Assembly: GCA_031553775.1 (NCBI GenBank)
Contig: JAVBLA010000072.1
Location: 1-35,455, forward strand
DNA: 35,455 bases
Reading direction: 5' to 3'
Source of the DNA: JAISFI01 sp031553775
GTDB lineage: Bacteria > Bacteroidota > Bacteroidia > Bacteroidales > Azobacteroidaceae
The notes under the pieces are model-generated. The model was not told the origin of the DNA and did no database searches. It saw only the letters and a list, made by a program, of their open reading frames with translations. How positions within the stretch are numbered: position 1 is the stretch's first letter; the number at the start of each line of letters is the position of its first letter. Positions 33,458-35,455 of this stretch are shown here, one piece after another. The translations under genes were made by a program, and so were the position numbers.

Positions 33458-35455
33458 TTTCTTGGGGTTTGGAATTATTATCGTTTAATACTCCTTCTTT
33501 TTTCTGAATCGTATCGTTCGGAATTGTATTTCTGTCATTCTCTCTATTTCTGCTTAAAGGTCTCGGAAATCTTCCGATTGTTTTTTTGAAAAGTTCTTTA
33601 AATGTTTTGGCTTCTTTCCTGTAAACAACCCCCACGCCCTGGGTAGTTAGTGATTGCTTGTAATATTCGTCGTTGGTTACATTGAAAACTTTGAGGCTGA
33701 GTTCTCCGGTGCGGGTCAGCTTGTATTCCGCCTGGAAGTCACCGGTGAAATTGGTTGGCCGGCTGGAGTTATTTTTGTAACCTAAGTTCGTATTGACGGT
33801 CAATCGGTTGTTGAATAAACGGGTAGAGACATTCACATCCATTTCCACATCAGAGAAGTTATCGTCGTTCGATTGGAAATTGGTGCCAATGGTCCAGTTT
33901 TCTTTTAATACGCCCGATAGCAGGTTGTTTAGTTGTGTGCTGAGAGTGGAAGAAGCCAGTGAAGTCCAGATCGTTGTTTTCGGACTGGCACCCTGATTGC
34001 CGTCGGGAGGATAAAAGCTTCCTAAAGCCAGCAGGTAAGCAACTTCCTTGATCCTGATCTCGTCGGAATATATCAGGTTGGAAACCTTCCGTTGTACGCT
34101 TTCGTCCACTTCCGGGACTTTGACATCGTAAGTTATATTCATTTTGTCTACATTACCGGAAACACTCAATATACAATCGACCCTTACCCGGGAATTCGGA
34201 AGGTAGTTGTCGTTAGCAAAACTATCATCCAGGGAAACCAGGTCGGCCCTCAAAGTATAAACAGCAGTAACATTGAATGAAGTAGCCAGCGGATCGCCTT
34301 TGAAAACGACTGTACTTCCTTTTTGGATGGTAAATACTTTTTTGGTGATATTTTTTAAGGAAAGCACACATTTACCGTCATCGATGGTGTAATCTCCCAA
34401 CAATTTCATGCTACTGTTCGACATATCGTAATCGAAGCTGATATTGCCGGAACCGGTTACTGTTGCAGCATCCTGTGTAGATGGATTGATCACCACTCCC
34501 AGCATCAGGTCGGGGGTAACTTCTGCATTCAGTTTTACTTTAATAGGGAAAGAGTTTGCACCGGCTTTCGAGGAAATAGCTTTACTTATTTTCTCCTGTT
34601 CCTTTGATAATTCTTCCTGTTCAGTATTAATATAGACGATATTCTCGTACTGGCTGGCTTCCATTTCCGATTCGGGCAATTGTACGTATACTTTTCCCTT
34701 CGTTCCTTTCCGGATGCCTACGTTCACGTTCAGCCCTTTTTCCGATCCTTTGACATCTACAGATCCCAACACATTGAGTGTGCCGTAAAACAGACTGTCT
34801 TTCTGTTCCGGATTACTCAATAACAGGAGGTTATTGATCTGCATTTTGGTATCGATATTAAATGTCTTGAATTCTTTATGCGATATTTTTCCATTGATCA
34901 CGGCTGTATTTTTAGCCTGGTCGGTAATTCTGAACCTGTTAAAATCGATGGAAGAGGGAGTGATTGCGATTGAGTCGGAAAGTGTATAACGCACTCCGGT
35001 CATGTTTACTCCTAAACTTGCATTGTTTGCATAGATTGCTCCGCTTAACTGCGGATTACTCAGTTTTCCCCTGGCTGAAATCCTGGCCCCGATATTCCCG
35101 TCTAATCCGGAAAGAAAATCTTTGACGAATGGTTGTGCCCAGTCCAGTTCTATCGCCCGGATATCGGCCCGTACGAAAAGAGAGTCTTTTCTGGGCATCA
35201 CATACCCGAATATCCTGGAACTCTGGTTGTTGGTTTGTTTCAGGTTGATGCCGATAGCCACGCCCTGCCGCTGTTCGGACCAGACACTCCGGATATCCAT
35301 ATCGCCGATTTTTTTATCGGCAATGGAAATGTTCTTGACGGTAAAACTGTCCGTCATAAAGAGGGGAGAAGTCTGCAGGCTTTTCAATATGACGCCTCCG
35401 TTGATTAACGCATCCATTTTAACACCGTTATACCTGAACAGTTCTGCCAAAGGAG
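33432..35455 (-). CDS. tamB: TamB, C-terminal part (start beyond the window)
   Basis: The visible 670 or so residues are the C-terminal part of a very long beta-rich periplasmic protein. The TamB/DUF490 domain occupies the last half, with LIYSDEIRIKEVAYLLALGSFYPPDG, NNLLSGVLKENWTIGTNF and a barrel-like end FTGDFQAEYKLTRTGELSLKVFNVTNDEYYKQ, then a charged tail. The frame is open to the window edge, and there is no credible start codon, so the gene continues past 35455. It is directly followed by its partner tamL with overlapping frames. Confidence 0.92.
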   Translation of the reverse strand, partial: PLAELFRYNGVKMDALINGGVILKSLQTSPLFMTDSFTVKNISIADKKIGDMDIRSVWSEQRQGVAIGINLKQTNNQSSRIFGYVMPRKDSLFVRADIRAIELDWAQPFVKDFLSGLDGNIGARISARGKLSNPQLSGAIYANNASLGVNMTGVRYTLSDSIAITPSSIDFNRFRITDQAKNTAVINGKISHKEFKTFNIDTKMQINNLLLLSNPEQKDSLFYGTLNVLGSVDVKGSEKGLNVNVGIRKGTKGKVYVQLPESEMEASQYENIVYINTEQEELSKEQEKISKAISSKAGANSFPIKVKLNAEVTPDLMLGVVINPSTQDAATVTGSGNISFDYDMSNSSMKLLGDYTIDDGKCVLSLKNITKKVFTIQKGSTVVFKGDPLATSFNVTAVYTLRADLVSLDDSFANDNYLPNSRVRVDCILSVSGNVDKMNITYDVKVPEVDESVQRKVSNLIYSDEIRIKEVAYLLALGSFYPPDGNQGASPKTTIWTSLASSTLSTQLNNLLSGVLKENWTIGTNFQSNDDNFSDVEMDVNVSTRLFNNRLTVNTNLGYKNNSSRPTNFTGDFQAEYKLTRTGELSLKVFNVTNDEYYKQSLTTQGVGVVYRKEAKTFKELFKKTIGRFPRPLSRNRENDRNTIPNDTIQKKEGVLNDNNSKPQENVEKEGNQ

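Noticed and set aside
1..35455. CRISPR arrays, rRNA and tRNA genes
   Set aside because: No regularly spaced direct repeats and no cloverleaf or rRNA-like stretch was noticed in any intergenic region; the gaps are short and AT-rich.

Overview
The window comes from a member of the Bacteroidales; the genus cannot be fixed from the sequence. The evidence is the TAnnTTTG-type -7 promoter boxes ahead of many genes, AT-rich leaders without Shine-Dalgarno sites, and a characteristic gene set: a lipoprotein form of TamA (TamL) with TamB, an HU/SPOR fusion protein, LytS/LytTR regulators, an RHS-tip protein, and the wza-wzc start of an exopolysaccharide operon. No rRNA, tRNA or CRISPR array was seen.

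Region 1 (1-6060, exopolysaccharide switch). A leftward operon encodes a Wza-like export lipoprotein, a Wzc-like tyrosine autokinase with nine tail tyrosines, and an OmpA-type barrel protein that runs off the window. Its leader has no TAnnTTTG box on the operon strand. Next to it, a 985-bp segment (3923-4907) is bounded by 27-bp inverted repeats matching at 26 of 27 positions. It holds an AraC-family regulator and, at its right end, a consensus promoter pointing away from the operon. A tyrosine recombinase gene follows immediately. I read this as an invertible promoter/regulator cassette, probably drawn here in its OFF orientation. The barrel gene also carries a G11 tract that puts it out of frame, as if it were a second, slippage-based switch.

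Region 2 (6138-14760, regulation and efflux). A LiaF-like protein, a LytS-type kinase and a LytTR regulator form a leftward operon interrupted by a dispersed repeat. A MarR regulator, a TolC-like protein, an HlyD-like adaptor and two ABC-2 permeases read rightward. There is no ATPase gene, and the MarR and TolC promoters share a 12-bp near-palindrome.

Region 3 (14763-21375, housekeeping). This holds a ZIP metal transporter, FolB, an MtaB/LpxL-family acyltransferase/GT2 glycosyltransferase operon, an AMP-forming acyl-CoA ligase, and a small acidic lipoprotein with its own promoter and terminator.

Region 4 (21389-25545, accessory island). It starts with a second copy of the dispersed repeat. 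Two paralogous SirB1-like transglutaminase-fold proteins (the first broken by a frameshift) flank a small secreted RHS-tip protein and a small membrane protein.

Region 5 (25542-35455). A leftward run encodes a partial TamB, TamL, a FAD-dependent oxidoreductase, an AspT/YidE-type transporter, an HU/SPOR protein and a DUF362 ferredoxin protein. Internal promoters precede the transporter and the HU/SPOR gene.
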